Under the pieces are notes generated by a model, which was not told the DNA's origin, ran no database searches, and was given only the letters and a program-made list of their open reading frames with translations. This document shows positions 36,221-44,829 of a DNA stretch of 64,000 nucleotides, piece after piece (position 1 is the first letter of the stretch; the number at the start of each line of letters is the position of its first letter). The DNA lies in the NCBI GenBank assembly GCA_000335715.1, contig AMYZ01000003.1, forward strand, positions 186,001 through 250,000, written 5' to 3'. The stretch is from a beta proteobacterium L13. Its GTDB lineage: Bacteria; Pseudomonadota; Gammaproteobacteria; Burkholderiales; Chromobacteriaceae. A program made the translations under genes and the position numbers.

Positions 36221-37828
36221 TTATTCAGGCAGGATTTCTTGCTGGGCGGCGGCGTGACGCAGTTTCTGCAATGTGGCCACCAGGCCATGTACGCGTTCGT
36301 GTTCGGCTGGCAGCCAGCCCAGCAGCTCTTGCGCCAGGCCAATGCTGTTTTCGTCGGCCAGTTGCAATAGCAGCGCACAGGCGTTCATGCCCAGACGGTC
36401 GTTGAGTGTGGCGCTGGCGGTGTCGTACAGCAGCTTGGCCGCAGCATCCTTTTTCTTGTCTTTGGTCAGCGAGACGGCTTCGTCGTTGGTGTTTTGCAAG
36501 AAACCATAAGCATCGTGCACGGCGCGGATGAGGATGATGCTCTTCTTGGCCATGGAGGTGAGCTGCTCGACATCCTGGTGGGTGCGTACCAGGCGCAAGG
36601 ACAGCTGTTTTACCCAGTCGTAGCCCTGATAGCCGTCGATATCGTCGGGCAGGCGCGCTACGGCCTCCAGAAAACGCACCCCGCTACGCCAGCTAAGCTG
36701 CCTCTGTAGCAGCAGGGCTGCGGCTTGCTTGAGCGACTCCTGCGCATCCATCCACGATTTGCGCCCCAGCAGGGTCATGCTCCGGCAAACATGCAGCAAG
36801 AACACATTGTGCTCGCCCTTGAGCATGCCGTTGAGCTCGTTGGCGACCTGGTCCATCTTTTCGGCGTTGCCCGCCTCGCTGTGCGCCTGTAGCAGGTCGA
36901 TCAGCACGTCGGGGCCAAAGGCGCTGTTATTGCGGCCGATGCGGACGGCTTTTTCCAGATACTGCGCCGCTTTGGCGGGGTCGCCGGCGTTCAGCGCGCT
37001 TTCGCCGGTCAGGCACAGGCGGCGGAAGTTGCGCGGCGATAGCGCCACCGCCTTTTCCAGTACCTCAAGCGACTCGGCAAACTGGCCACAGCGGGCCAGG
37101 TTGTGCGCCAGCGTGTCGTAGGCGTCGGTGTAGTGCGGGGCTTCGTTGATGATGTCTTGCAGCAGTTCGCTGCTTTCGGCCACTTTGTCCTGTGCCTTGA
37201 AGATGCGTGCCAGCCCCATCTTGGCCCACGGGATAACGCGCAGATCGAGAATTTCTGAATAGCACTTGCTGGCCTCGTTGTAGTGTTCCAGGGCCAGGTG
37301 GGTTTCTGCCAGCAGCCGGAGTACGTCCAGCTTCTGTACCGGGGTGGTGGCTTTGCCCACCAGCTCGTCCATGGTGGCAATGGCCAGGTCTTCGCGGCCG
37401 TTCATCAGGTGCAGGTGCGCCGGTTTCAGAAAGCGCTTGCGGGTAAAGGCCGACTGCATGCGATCAAACAGGGCCTGGCTGGAAAACGGCTTGAGGATGT
37501 AATCGTCCGGGGCGACTTCGGCGGCGGCCACCACGCGTTCGTAGCTACGCTCGCCGGTAATCATGATCCATACCGAGGTAAGCGGGTAGCTGCCATTGCT
37601 GCGCAGCTGCTCCAGCATCTCCTGGCCATTCATGCCCTCGCCCAGGTTGTAGTCGCACAGCACTACGTCGAAGCTGCGCTTTTGCAGGCGCATCAGGCCA
37701 TCTGCTGCGTTGGCCGCAGTCTCCGAGCGGGTTACCCCCACATTGCTGAGCATGGCACGCAGCGACTGTCGCACGGTAAGCGAGTCGTCAATGATCAGTA
37801 CAGTGGTGGTGTCGCTGAATACGTTCAC
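36221..37828 (-). CDS. Response regulator with REC and tetratricopeptide repeats
   Basis: This 535-residue cytosolic protein has an N-terminal CheY-like receiver (IIDDSLTVRQSL, Asp59 in LCDYNL, LKPF) and then a long alpha-helical TPR array (about 135-535). No DNA-binding or enzymatic domain is seen, so output is probably through protein contacts. The start is GTG 37828; no ATG gives a complete receiver. It is not next to a kinase, so its partner is unknown. Confidence 0.85.
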   Translation of the reverse strand: MNVFSDTTTVLIIDDSLTVRQSLRAMLSNVGVTRSETAANAADGLMRLQKRSFDVVLCDYNLGEGMNGQEMLEQLRSNGSYPLTSVWIMITGERSYERVVAAAEVAPDDYILKPFSSQALFDRMQSAFTRKRFLKPAHLHLMNGREDLAIATMDELVGKATTPVQKLDVLRLLAETHLALEHYNEASKCYSEILDLRVIPWAKMGLARIFKAQDKVAESSELLQDIINEAPHYTDAYDTLAHNLARCGQFAESLEVLEKAVALSPRNFRRLCLTGESALNAGDPAKAAQYLEKAVRIGRNNSAFGPDVLIDLLQAHSEAGNAEKMDQVANELNGMLKGEHNVFLLHVCRSMTLLGRKSWMDAQESLKQAAALLLQRQLSWRSGVRFLEAVARLPDDIDGYQGYDWVKQLSLRLVRTHQDVEQLTSMAKKSIILIRAVHDAYGFLQNTNDEAVSLTKDKKKDAAAKLLYDTASATLNDRLGMNACALLLQLADENSIGLAQELLGWLPAEHERVHGLVATLQKLRHAAAQQEILPE

Positions 37829-38001
37829 GCCAGGGTTCTCTTGTCGTAGTCGTTATCGGAAGCAGGCTGTGCGCTGGCAGGCTATTAATATAATCCAGCT
37901 TGCTTGAAAATCCGAATATAGAAACGGCATGTCATGTTGAAAGTGGCAAAAGTGAGTGCAATAAGCTTAGATAAAAAAACCACCTTAAGCGGAGCGTAAC
38001 C

Positions 38002-38289
38002 ATGCAATACGAAGAAGTCGTGTCCCAGCATTTCCTGACCCTGCGGCGCACGCCGTTTCCCCATGTGCTGATCGAGCAGGCCTTGCTGGAAATGGGCGGT
38101 GGCGGGCCGGCCGGGATGAGCTACCGCAAGAAAGTGCTGGCCGCAGCAGGTTGGCCGCACGATGGCCTGGTGCCATTTGCCAAGTACCCGGATCAGGCTG
38201 CCGGTGCTTTTAACCGTGTGCGGCTGGCTTTGGCGTCGGCTCCCGACGCGGAAGGTTTGCTGGCGGCATTGGGCGTCAAGCCGGCCTAG
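38002..38289 (+). CDS. Hypothetical protein, 95 residues
   Basis: I do not recognise this protein. It is 95 residues, has no signal peptide or membrane helix, and starts MQYEEVVSQHFLTLRRTPFP. GGAG lies 8 bp upstream of the ATG, and the codon pattern matches neighbours, so it looks real. An uptake-like motif at 38150-38159 is read as WPH within it. It stands in its own + strand unit between - strand genes. Confidence 0.7.
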   Translation: MQYEEVVSQHFLTLRRTPFPHVLIEQALLEMGGGGPAGMSYRKKVLAAAGWPHDGLVPFAKYPDQAAGAFNRVRLALASAPDAEGLLAALGVKPA

Positions 38290-38336
38290 TGGCGGGGGCA
38301 GCCTTGCGTCATCTAGCGATGCGCATGTGCGCAGGG

Positions 38337-38792
38337 TTAGCGCAAGGCTGAGCCGTCGTCCTGGCGCTTGCGCATTTCCAGGTGCAGGCATTGCCGGCGC
38401 TGGTTGCCAAACAGGGCTCCGCATTGTTGCAAGGCGGCCTGGCGGGCTTGGCAATGCGTATTGCCAGGCGGGCAGGCTGGCGGGGGGAGCTGGCTGGCTA
38501 CGCATTGGCGGCGGGCTGCCCCGCTGCTGCCATGACAGGCTTGTTGTGCCGCGGCCAGCTGTTCGCAGGCGCTGCGGTCGCGCTCGCGCCGGCACAGCGC
38601 GGGCGGGGTGAACTGCTGCAGACAGGCGGGCAGGTTGGCCGCAGTTTGATCCTGGCAGCTGGCCAGGCCGGCTTGCTGGTATTGGCAGGCTGCTGCCGTG
38701 CTATCCGCAGTGCAGCGTGCCGGGGTGCCCGCCCAGCTGGTGTGGCAGGCAAACAGCCCCAGAATCAACAGACCCCGCCGTATGTTGTTCAT
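38337..38792 (-). CDS. Secreted protein with three four-cysteine repeats
   Basis: This 151-residue protein has a signal peptide (to about Ala21). Twelve cysteines in the mature part fall at 27, 36, 46, 57; 67, 76, 86, 97; and 107, 114, 124, 135. The spacing pattern 9-10-11-10 occurs twice, then 7-10-11, giving three tandem units of about 40 residues with several CX9C pairs. Short strings such as RRQC and PPPAC recur. A disulfide-bonded helical periplasmic protein is likely; I cannot assign a function. It lies downstream of two other secreted proteins near ompR-envZ. Confidence 0.72.
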   Translation of the reverse strand: MNNIRRGLLILGLFACHTSWAGTPARCTADSTAAACQYQQAGLASCQDQTAANLPACLQQFTPPALCRRERDRSACEQLAAAQQACHGSSGAARRQCVASQLPPPACPPGNTHCQARQAALQQCGALFGNQRRQCLHLEMRKRQDDGSALR

Positions 38793-38828
38793 GTGTGTCC
38801 CCTTTGGCCTGCCATGGCGGGCGCTAAG

Positions 38829-39182
38829 CTAGCTGTCCGGGCCACCCTCCGGCGGTGGCGCGTTAAGGCGATCCTGCTTTTTGCGCCAGCGCTGCCAGGC
38901 TTTGGGTGGTGCCTCCCCCGCCGGCATGCTGGCTAGCCGGTCTGGTGGCAGATGCAGGCGTATCGCATCGTGACGGCGGTAGAACTGGCGCAGGCGGCGG
39001 GCTTCTTCTTCGCTGATTTCCCCACGCACGACTGCCTCGCGCAGGCGCAGCTCCCGCAGGCGTAGCGCGTCTGCCCGCTCTAGTGGTGGGGCGTTGATGC
39101 CCTGCGGTGGCGGGTTGGCGTGGGCGGCGTTGCCTGCGCTGAATACTAGCCAGCACAGCAACATCGATAGCAGCGACTTCAT
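38829..39182 (-). CDS. Small secreted basic protein
   Basis: This 117-residue protein has a signal peptide (MKSLLSMLLCWLVFSAGNAA). The middle has REAVVRGEISEEEARRLRQF, a short helical motif resembling the duplicated EAVMSGALTDAELATLKK motif in the neighbouring protein at 39303. The tail is basic and proline rich. I do not recognise the family. It is on the same strand as the secreted genes on both sides. Confidence 0.7.
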   Translation of the reverse strand: MKSLLSMLLCWLVFSAGNAAHANPPPQGINAPPLERADALRLRELRLREAVVRGEISEEEARRLRQFYRRHDAIRLHLPPDRLASMPAGEAPPKAWQRWRKKQDRLNAPPPEGGPDS

Positions 39183-39302
39183 GTTCTGATTCTATCCTGC
39201 GCTGTTTCGGGGCGCCATGGTGTTGCATTGCGGGTTTTGCTCACGGCACAAAGCCTGCCAGATGGTGCCTGGCAGGCTTGGGTGGCATAAAGCGGCGCGA
39301 GC

Positions 39303-39992
39303 TTAGTGGCCACGCCCGCCGGCCCACGGTGCCAGATCATCCGGCCAGCTGGTGCGTGCCGGGCCACGGTCCTGGTTGCTGATCAGGGTTTTGGTCAGTG
39401 CCTGCAGCTGGGTCATGTCCGGGCGCTGTTTGTTCTGGCGTGCGCTGTCCATCAGCTTGCTGCGCTCCTGTTTGAGCGTGGCCAGCTCGGCGTCGGTGAG
39501 GGCGCCGGAAATCACGGCGTCGCGGAACTGTTTCATGTCTTCGTGCGGCATGCCATGCGCGCCCTTGCGCTGCTCGTGCCCGGGTTTGCCGTCACGCATG
39601 CCTTTGTGCATGCCATCGTGCATACCGCCCTTCATGTGCATCTGGGCCAGCTCTGGCGGCAGTTTGTCGCGTTTCTGGGTGCGGTCGGCATTGTCGATCA
39701 GCGCCTTGGTCTTGTCTTGCAGTGCCTGATGCAGCTTTTTGGCCTGTTCACGGTCGGCACTGCTGAAGCTGCCGTCGTCACGCAGTTTCTTGATGGCGGC
39801 CATGGTGCTCTCGCGCTCTTTTTTCAGCGTGGCCAGCTCGGCGTCGGTCAGTGCACCGGACATAACCGCTTCGTGGAACGCCTTACGGTCGGCGCGCGGC
39901 GTTTTGTCGCCGTGGCCGAAGGCCAGGGCAGAGGCCGACAGTGCAGCCAGCAGGGAGAGAACCAGTGCGGTAGGGACGAAACGTACTTTCAT
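39303..39992 (-). CDS. Secreted Met/His-rich protein with a duplicated motif
   Basis: This 229-residue protein has a signal peptide (MKVRFVPTALVLSLLAALSA). A 22-residue motif occurs twice, at 39-60 (FHEAVMSGALTDAELATLKK) and 156-177 (FRDAVISGALTDAELATLKQ). Between them a segment rich in Met and His (about 117-153, e.g. MKGGMHDGMHKGM) could bind copper or another metal. No function is assigned. ATG 39992 has AGGAG 7 bp upstream. It is divergent from ompR, so the OmpR-EnvZ pair may control it. Confidence 0.75.
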   Translation of the reverse strand: MKVRFVPTALVLSLLAALSASALAFGHGDKTPRADRKAFHEAVMSGALTDAELATLKKERESTMAAIKKLRDDGSFSSADREQAKKLHQALQDKTKALIDNADRTQKRDKLPPELAQMHMKGGMHDGMHKGMRDGKPGHEQRKGAHGMPHEDMKQFRDAVISGALTDAELATLKQERSKLMDSARQNKQRPDMTQLQALTKTLISNQDRGPARTSWPDDLAPWAGGRGH

Positions 39993-40096
39993 TGCAAACT
40001 CCTTGTGCCGTGTGGCCTTGGTTGATGCTGTCACTTTAGCGGCGGGGTTTTGCCAGAGTATGTGCCGCAGGGTGGGGAGTGTTAACGGGTGTTAAG

Positions 40097-40106
40097 GTTG
40101 GCCGCA
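40097..40106 (+). repeat. Uptake-like motif upstream of ompR
   Basis: GTTGGCCGCA lies in the 216-bp gap between the divergent genes at 39992 and 40209, in the full context TTAAGGTTGGCCGCAGG. It is one of the best matches to the extended consensus. Confidence 0.8.
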
Positions 40107-40208
40107 GGCTTAATCTCTGTTCACACCGGGGCTGACGCTGTGCCAGCCACGCGGTAGGCTTGCAGCATTGACAGGCAGGTAGCCCTGCCCGCACGGAGAC
40201 TGGGTGCT

Positions 40209-40940
40209 ATGGAAAACCGCAAAATACTGGTAGTGGATGATGACGCGCGCCTGCGCGAGCTATTGCAGCGCTACCTGACACAGCAAGGCTATACGGTAGA
40301 AAGCTTGCCGGACGCCCGAGACCTGGACCGCAAGCTGGCGCGTAACCGGCCGGATTTGCTGGTGCTGGATGTGATGATGCCGGGCGAAGATGGCCTGGCA
40401 GTGGTGCGCCGCTTGCGCGCGCAGGGCGAGCCGATACCGGTGGTGATGCTGACGGCGCGAGGCGAGGATATCGACCGCATTCTGGGCCTGGAAATGGGCG
40501 CGGACGACTACCTGGCCAAGCCCTTCAACCCGCGCGAACTGCTGGCGCGCATCAACGCCGTATTGCGCCGTTACGAGCAAACGCCAGCGGTCACCGCCAG
40601 CCACCAGGAGGCCGAAGCGTTGCATTTTGGTGCCTGCACCCTGAACCCGTCGCGCCGCGAGCTGCTGCGTGATGGCCAGCCGGTGACGCTGACCACGGCC
40701 GAATACGCCGTACTGCTGGCGCTGGCGACCCACCCGCGCCGCCCGCTGACCCGAGAGCAGCTGATGACGCTGGCCATGGGCAAGGGCGGTGGCGAGTCGC
40801 AGGATCGCAGCATTGATGTGCATGTCTCCCGCCTGCGCAAAGCCATCGAAGACGCAGACGGCCCGCCGCGCTATCTGCAAACCGTGTGGGGTTACGGCTA
40901 CGTGTTTGTACCCGATGGTCGCGACAAGGACGCGCCATGA
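40209..40940 (+). CDS. ompR: Two-component response regulator OmpR
   Basis: This 243-residue protein is a close match to OmpR: KILVVDDDARLRELLQRYLT, Asp54 in LVLDVMMPGEDGL, LGLEMGADDYLAKPFNPREL, and a winged-helix domain ending in YLQTVWGYGYVFVPDG. In enterobacteria OmpR controls porins in response to osmolarity and acid; the targets here are unknown. It overlaps envZ by 4 bp (ATGA). Confidence 0.9.
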   Translation: MENRKILVVDDDARLRELLQRYLTQQGYTVESLPDARDLDRKLARNRPDLLVLDVMMPGEDGLAVVRRLRAQGEPIPVVMLTARGEDIDRILGLEMGADDYLAKPFNPRELLARINAVLRRYEQTPAVTASHQEAEALHFGACTLNPSRRELLRDGQPVTLTTAEYAVLLALATHPRRPLTREQLMTLAMGKGGGESQDRSIDVHVSRLRKAIEDADGPPRYLQTVWGYGYVFVPDGRDKDAP

Positions 40941-42265
40941 AGCTGCCCGTGCTGCGCGGCACGCTGTTCATCCGCCTGGCCGCCCTGGTGGTGATGGCGG
41001 TATTGGCCAGCCAGGTCTTTACCCTGTGGCTGGGGGTCAAGCAAAAGAACAGTTTGCTGGCCGGCCAGCTGTACGCCCAGGTGGTGGACACGCTGGCCGA
41101 TTACGAAGGGGCGCTGGCGCGCCTGCCCGAGGCGCAGCGCGGCCCGTTCCTGTTGGCCAATAATCACGCCGGCCTGCCGCGCCTGCTGCCGTTGACGGCA
41201 GCCACGCAGCGGCACGCCAGAGTACCGCCTATGGGCCACGATCTGGCAGGCCAGCTATCCGATGCGCTGGGGGAGCCGGTGCACGTGCAGTTCAGCCGAG
41301 GCGAGCGGCAAGAGCTATGGCTGCGCGTGCCGGTGCTGGATAAGCACTATTGGCTGGTGATGCCGCTGACGCGCTTCTTGCCACCTTCCTTGCGGCCAAC
41401 CTTGCAGGCCGCCGGCCTGGTGGCCCTGCTGTCGCTGCTGGCTGCTTTTGCGCTGGCGTGGCGAACCACCCGGCCCCTGTCGCAGCTGGTGGCCGCTACC
41501 CGCGAGCTGGAAGCCGGCCGCACGCCGCCGCCGGTGGTGGCCAGCGGCCCACGCGAGGTGCGCATGCTGATCGAGCGTTTCAACGGCATGGCGCAGGCGC
41601 TGGACAAAGCCGCCAGCGAACGGCGCCTGATGCTGGCCGGGCTGTCGCACGACTTGCGCACGCCGCTTACCCGGCTGAAGCTGGCAGTGGAGATGCTGTC
41701 CCCAGATGAAGACAGTGCAGGCATGCTGTCCGATATCGACGAGTTGTCGCATATTGTCAGCCAATTCATCGATTTTGCCCGCAGTGAAGAAGTACGCCCC
41801 ATGCAGGAAGTGGCGCTGGGTGCCCTGATAGACAGTGTGCTGGCGCGCTTTGCCCGTGATGGCATGGCGGTGCACTGGCAGCGGCAGGATGCCACCTTGC
41901 AGGGCGACGCCTTAAGCCTGCAACGCCTGTTATCCAACCTGCTGGAAAATGCGCGCCGCTATGGCCGGCCGCCTTTTGCCGTCAGCCTGCAGCGCAGCGC
42001 CGGCGAGCTGGTGCTGCGGGTACGGGATGGCGGCGAGGGCATTGCGCCGGCATTGCAACAAGCCGCCCTGGCCCCGTTTGAAAGGTTGGCCGCACACCGG
42101 GGTACCGACGGCGGCAGCGGCTTGGGGCTGGCCATTGTGCAGCGCATTGTGCAGCAGCATCGCGGCCGCTTGCAGTTTGCCCACCCGCCGGGTGGTGGCT
42201 TCGAGGTAGGCATCTGGCTGCCGCTAGCCCCCTTAAGCGTTGGTAAGCCCGAGGGCCCGGTGTAG
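40937..42265 (+). CDS. envZ: Sensor histidine kinase EnvZ-like
   Basis: This 442-residue membrane kinase pairs with OmpR. It has two membrane helices (about residues 9-33 and 157-177) around a short periplasmic region, a HAMP domain, the phosphoacceptor LSHDLRTPLTRLKLAVEML with His238, and N/G1/G2 boxes (LLENARRYG, VRDGGEGI, GSGLGLAI). The position of the His and overlap with ompR fit EnvZ; the periplasmic part is poorly conserved in this family. Confidence 0.88.
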   Translation: MKLPVLRGTLFIRLAALVVMAVLASQVFTLWLGVKQKNSLLAGQLYAQVVDTLADYEGALARLPEAQRGPFLLANNHAGLPRLLPLTAATQRHARVPPMGHDLAGQLSDALGEPVHVQFSRGERQELWLRVPVLDKHYWLVMPLTRFLPPSLRPTLQAAGLVALLSLLAAFALAWRTTRPLSQLVAATRELEAGRTPPPVVASGPREVRMLIERFNGMAQALDKAASERRLMLAGLSHDLRTPLTRLKLAVEMLSPDEDSAGMLSDIDELSHIVSQFIDFARSEEVRPMQEVALGALIDSVLARFARDGMAVHWQRQDATLQGDALSLQRLLSNLLENARRYGRPPFAVSLQRSAGELVLRVRDGGEGIAPALQQAALAPFERLAAHRGTDGGSGLGLAIVQRIVQQHRGRLQFAHPPGGGFEVGIWLPLAPLSVGKPEGPV

Positions 42266-42312
42266 CCGGGGTGGTGGCTCCGCGCGGCCGGCTTCATCTG
42301 GACGGCGGCTTG

Positions 42313-43224
42313 TCAGGCCATGGCGTCTGTGCCGATGCCGTGATGTGCTCGTGCGGTACTTTCCTCATTTGCCGCCGCTGCTTGCCGTGCTGCTTCCCAG
42401 CCCAATAGCGACAGTTTGCAGTTTTCCCCCCAGCGATAGCCCCCCAATGCCCCGCTGGCGCGAATCACACGATGGCAGGGGATAAGCCAGGCGATCGGGT
42501 TCGCCCCCACCGCACTGCCTACCGCCCGCGCCGCCCCTGGCTTGCCTAGCGCCTGTGCCAGCTGGCCGTAGCTGCACAGGCTGCCATAAGGGACGGCCAG
42601 CAGCGCACGCCATACCTGGATCTGGAAATTGCTGCCGTGCACGTGCAGCCGCAGTGGCTGGCCATCGTGCTCGCCCAGCGGCTGGAACAGCCGTGCTACC
42701 AGTGCCTGGTGGCTGCCTGGCTGGTATTGCAGCCGGGCCTGCGGCCAACGTAGCTGTAGCAGCTGGCGTGCTTGCGCTGTATCGGGTTGTGGCAGGAAAT
42801 GCAGCATGCACAGCCCGCGTGGCGTACTGGCCGCCAGCAGGGGGCCAAAGCGGCTGGGCTCTATGCTCCAGTGCAGCGTTAAGCTGGCCCCGCCGGCGCG
42901 CCACTCGCCCGGGGTCATGGCCTCCAGTGTGACAAACAGGTCGTGCAGGCGGCTGCTGCCGGACAAGCCCAGCTTGTGGGCCAGGGGCAGCAGCGCCTCC
43001 CCTTGCTGCAGGCCGGCTTTGGCTGCTTCCAGCGTAATCTGCTGTAAAAAGCGCTTGGGGCTGATGCCGGCCCATTGCGTGAACAGGCGCTGCAGGTGGT
43101 ATTCCGACAGGTTCAGCGTACTGGCCAGCTGCGCCAGCGTGGGCTGGCTGTGGGCGTGCTGTATCAGGTAGCGGATAGCCTGGGTGATACGGTCTTCATC
43201 GCGGGGTGGGTGTGCACTGTGCAT
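42313..43224 (-). CDS. AraC-type HTH fused to O6-alkylguanine-DNA alkyltransferase
   Basis: This 303-residue protein has an N-terminal AraC-type helix-turn-helix (about residues 12-108, TLAQLASTLNLSEYHLQRLF) and a C-terminal methyltransferase with the alkyl-accepting cysteine in LIPCHRVIRASG. The N-terminal Ada zinc domain (Cys sensor of phosphotriesters) is missing, so it is a short Ada/Ogt-like protein. ATG 43224 (MHSAHPPRDE) has GGAGG upstream; other in-frame ATGs lie further upstream. Confidence 0.88.
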   Translation of the reverse strand: MHSAHPPRDEDRITQAIRYLIQHAHSQPTLAQLASTLNLSEYHLQRLFTQWAGISPKRFLQQITLEAAKAGLQQGEALLPLAHKLGLSGSSRLHDLFVTLEAMTPGEWRAGGASLTLHWSIEPSRFGPLLAASTPRGLCMLHFLPQPDTAQARQLLQLRWPQARLQYQPGSHQALVARLFQPLGEHDGQPLRLHVHGSNFQIQVWRALLAVPYGSLCSYGQLAQALGKPGAARAVGSAVGANPIAWLIPCHRVIRASGALGGYRWGENCKLSLLGWEAARQAAAANEESTARAHHGIGTDAMA

Positions 43225-43292
43225 GCCGGCCTCCTGGGTCATGCTGGCAGTGTAGGGTGCGGCACTATCCTGGGCGACCCGATTCTTGCCAT

Positions 43293-43302
43293 GTTGGCCG
43301 CA
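43293..43302 (+). repeat. Intergenic uptake-like motif before a terminator
   Basis: GTTGGCCGCA, followed by GG, lies 6-7 bp from the A-run of the engB terminator. Confidence 0.75.
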
Positions 43303-43308
43303 GGCAAG

Positions 43309-43334
43309 AAAAAACCCCGGTTCGCAAACCGGGG
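43309..43334 (-). terminator. Terminator after engB
   Basis: A CCCCGGTT / AACCGGGG stem is followed by TTTTTT on the - strand. It lies about 75 bp past the engB stop. Two smaller inverted repeats lie between. Confidence 0.78.
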
Positions 43335-43406
43335 CCAATGCCTTGGCAGGCTCCCGCTCAGGGAGGTGAAGCGGGAAGGAGCGTGGCTCCTGTTTGCTTT
43401 GACGCC

Positions 43407-44048
43407 TTAATCGGGGAAAGTTTCATCGAAATCGTCAAATTGTTCCTCTTGCGGCATCGGGCAGGCGGCAAACCAGCTTTCCACGATGCCTGCCACCTCT
43501 TCGGTGCCGGTTTTTTTCGAGCTGGAGAACAGCTGCAGGGTGATATTGGGGTAGTCGGCCAGCTGTTTCTTGACCGAGGACAGAACCTTTTGTTGTTCCT
43601 GGCGCGACAATTTGTCGGCTTTGGACAACAGAATGTGTACTGGGCGCTGCGTCACGGTAAAGAACTCGATCATCTTCCAGTCCAGCTCCTTGAGCGGGTG
43701 GCGCGAGTCCATGATCAGCAGCAGGCCCACGATGCTGTCGCGGGTTTGCAGGTACTGGCCCAGCAGGGCTACCCAGTGTACGCGGATGGCCTCGGGCACT
43801 TCGGCGTAGCCGTAGCCTGGCAGATCCACCAGGAAACGCTCCTGGCCCAGGTCGAAAAAGTTGATGTGCTGCGTGCGGCCCGGGGTTTTGGAAACGTAGG
43901 CCAGGCGGGTACGATTACACAGGGTATTGATAGCGCTGGACTTGCCGGCGTTTGAGCGGCCAACAAAGGCCACCTCGCAACGCGTGGGTGGCAAATCCTT
44001 GAGGTGGTTTACGGTTGTAAAAAACCGTGCATTCTGAAAGATCGACAT
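43407..44048 (-). CDS. engB: Ribosome biogenesis GTPase EngB/YsxC
   Basis: This 213-residue essential GTPase supports large-subunit assembly. It has the G1 loop [16 protein letters not shown]3 [10 protein letters not shown] and G4-like LLSKADKL. The acidic C-terminus ([13 protein letters not shown]) is common in betaproteobacteria. It diverges from the cytochrome c4 gene with 91 bp between. Confidence 0.94.
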   Translation of the reverse strand: MSIFQNARFFTTVNHLKDLPPTRCEVAFVGRSNAGKSSAINTLCNRTRLAYVSKTPGRTQHINFFDLGQERFLVDLPGYGYAEVPEAIRVHWVALLGQYLQTRDSIVGLLLIMDSRHPLKELDWKMIEFFTVTQRPVHILLSKADKLSRQEQQKVLSSVKKQLADYPNITLQLFSSSKKTGTEEVAGIVESWFAACPMPQEEQFDDFDETFPD

Positions 44049-44139
44049 AGTAGTAAGGGCAAAGTCAATTGATATAGAATAGCAGGTTTGAAATTGCCAC
44101 CTTTACAGATATTTACGCTATCTCTCATTAGGAGCGACC

Positions 44140-44760
44140 ATGAAACGTAACATGCTGTTGGCTATCGCTGCTGCTACCTTTGCAGCCAGTGCTATGGCCT
44201 CCACCCCGGCAGCGCCTGCCAAAGGCGACCCGGTCAAGGGCAAAGCCATCGCTGATCAGGTATGTGCTGCCTGTCACGGTGCGGACGGCAACAGCGTGGC
44301 TTCTGCCAACCCGACGCTGGCCGGCCAGCACGCCAAATATATCGAAAGCCAGCTGAAGGCTTTCAAATCCGGCGAGCGCAAGAACCCGATCATGATGGGT
44401 ATGGCGACACCGCTGACCCCGGCCGATATGGCCAACGTGGCCGCGTATTTCAGCAGCCAGAAAGTAAAACCGCGCGAAGCGGCCGACAAGAGCCAGATGC
44501 CGCTGGGCAAAAAGATCTACACCGCAGGCAACCCGGCTACCAAAGTACCGGCCTGTATGGCTTGCCACGGCCCGGCAGGTAAAGGTTTCCCGGATCAGTA
44601 CCCGGCAGTAGGCAGCCAGCACGCAGCGTATATCGCCAAGCAACTGGCCGACTTCAAGGCAGGCACCGATCGCAAGAACGCCGTGATGCACGATATCGCC
44701 ATGCGTTTGACCGATGCCGAAGTGAAGGCCGTATCCGAATACATGTCCGGTCTCCGTTAA
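44140..44760 (+). CDS. Dihaem cytochrome c4
   Basis: This 206-residue periplasmic protein has a signal peptide (MKRNMLLAIAAATFAASAMA) and two haem sites, CAACH (Cys42, Cys45, His46) and CMACH (Cys139, Cys142, His143). It is an electron carrier, probably to a terminal oxidase. GGAGCGACC precedes ATG 44140. resB and ccsB, which mature c-type cytochromes, follow directly, as in Neisseria. Confidence 0.93.
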   Translation: MKRNMLLAIAAATFAASAMASTPAAPAKGDPVKGKAIADQVCAACHGADGNSVASANPTLAGQHAKYIESQLKAFKSGERKNPIMMGMATPLTPADMANVAAYFSSQKVKPREAADKSQMPLGKKIYTAGNPATKVPACMACHGPAGKGFPDQYPAVGSQHAAYIAKQLADFKAGTDRKNAVMHDIAMRLTDAEVKAVSEYMSGLR

Positions 44761-44788
44761 GCGCAACTTTTTCGCGCAGATACGTTCC

Positions 44789-44812
44789 AAAGGGGGCTTT
44801 GCGCCCCCTTTG
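44789..44812 (+). terminator. Hairpin between cytochrome c4 and resB
   Basis: CAAAGGGGGC pairs with GCCCCCTTTG around TTTGC, 17 bp before resB starts. The T-run is weak, so it may attenuate rather than end transcription. Confidence 0.6.
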
Positions 44813-44829
44813 TCGCGTTTGAAACCAAA

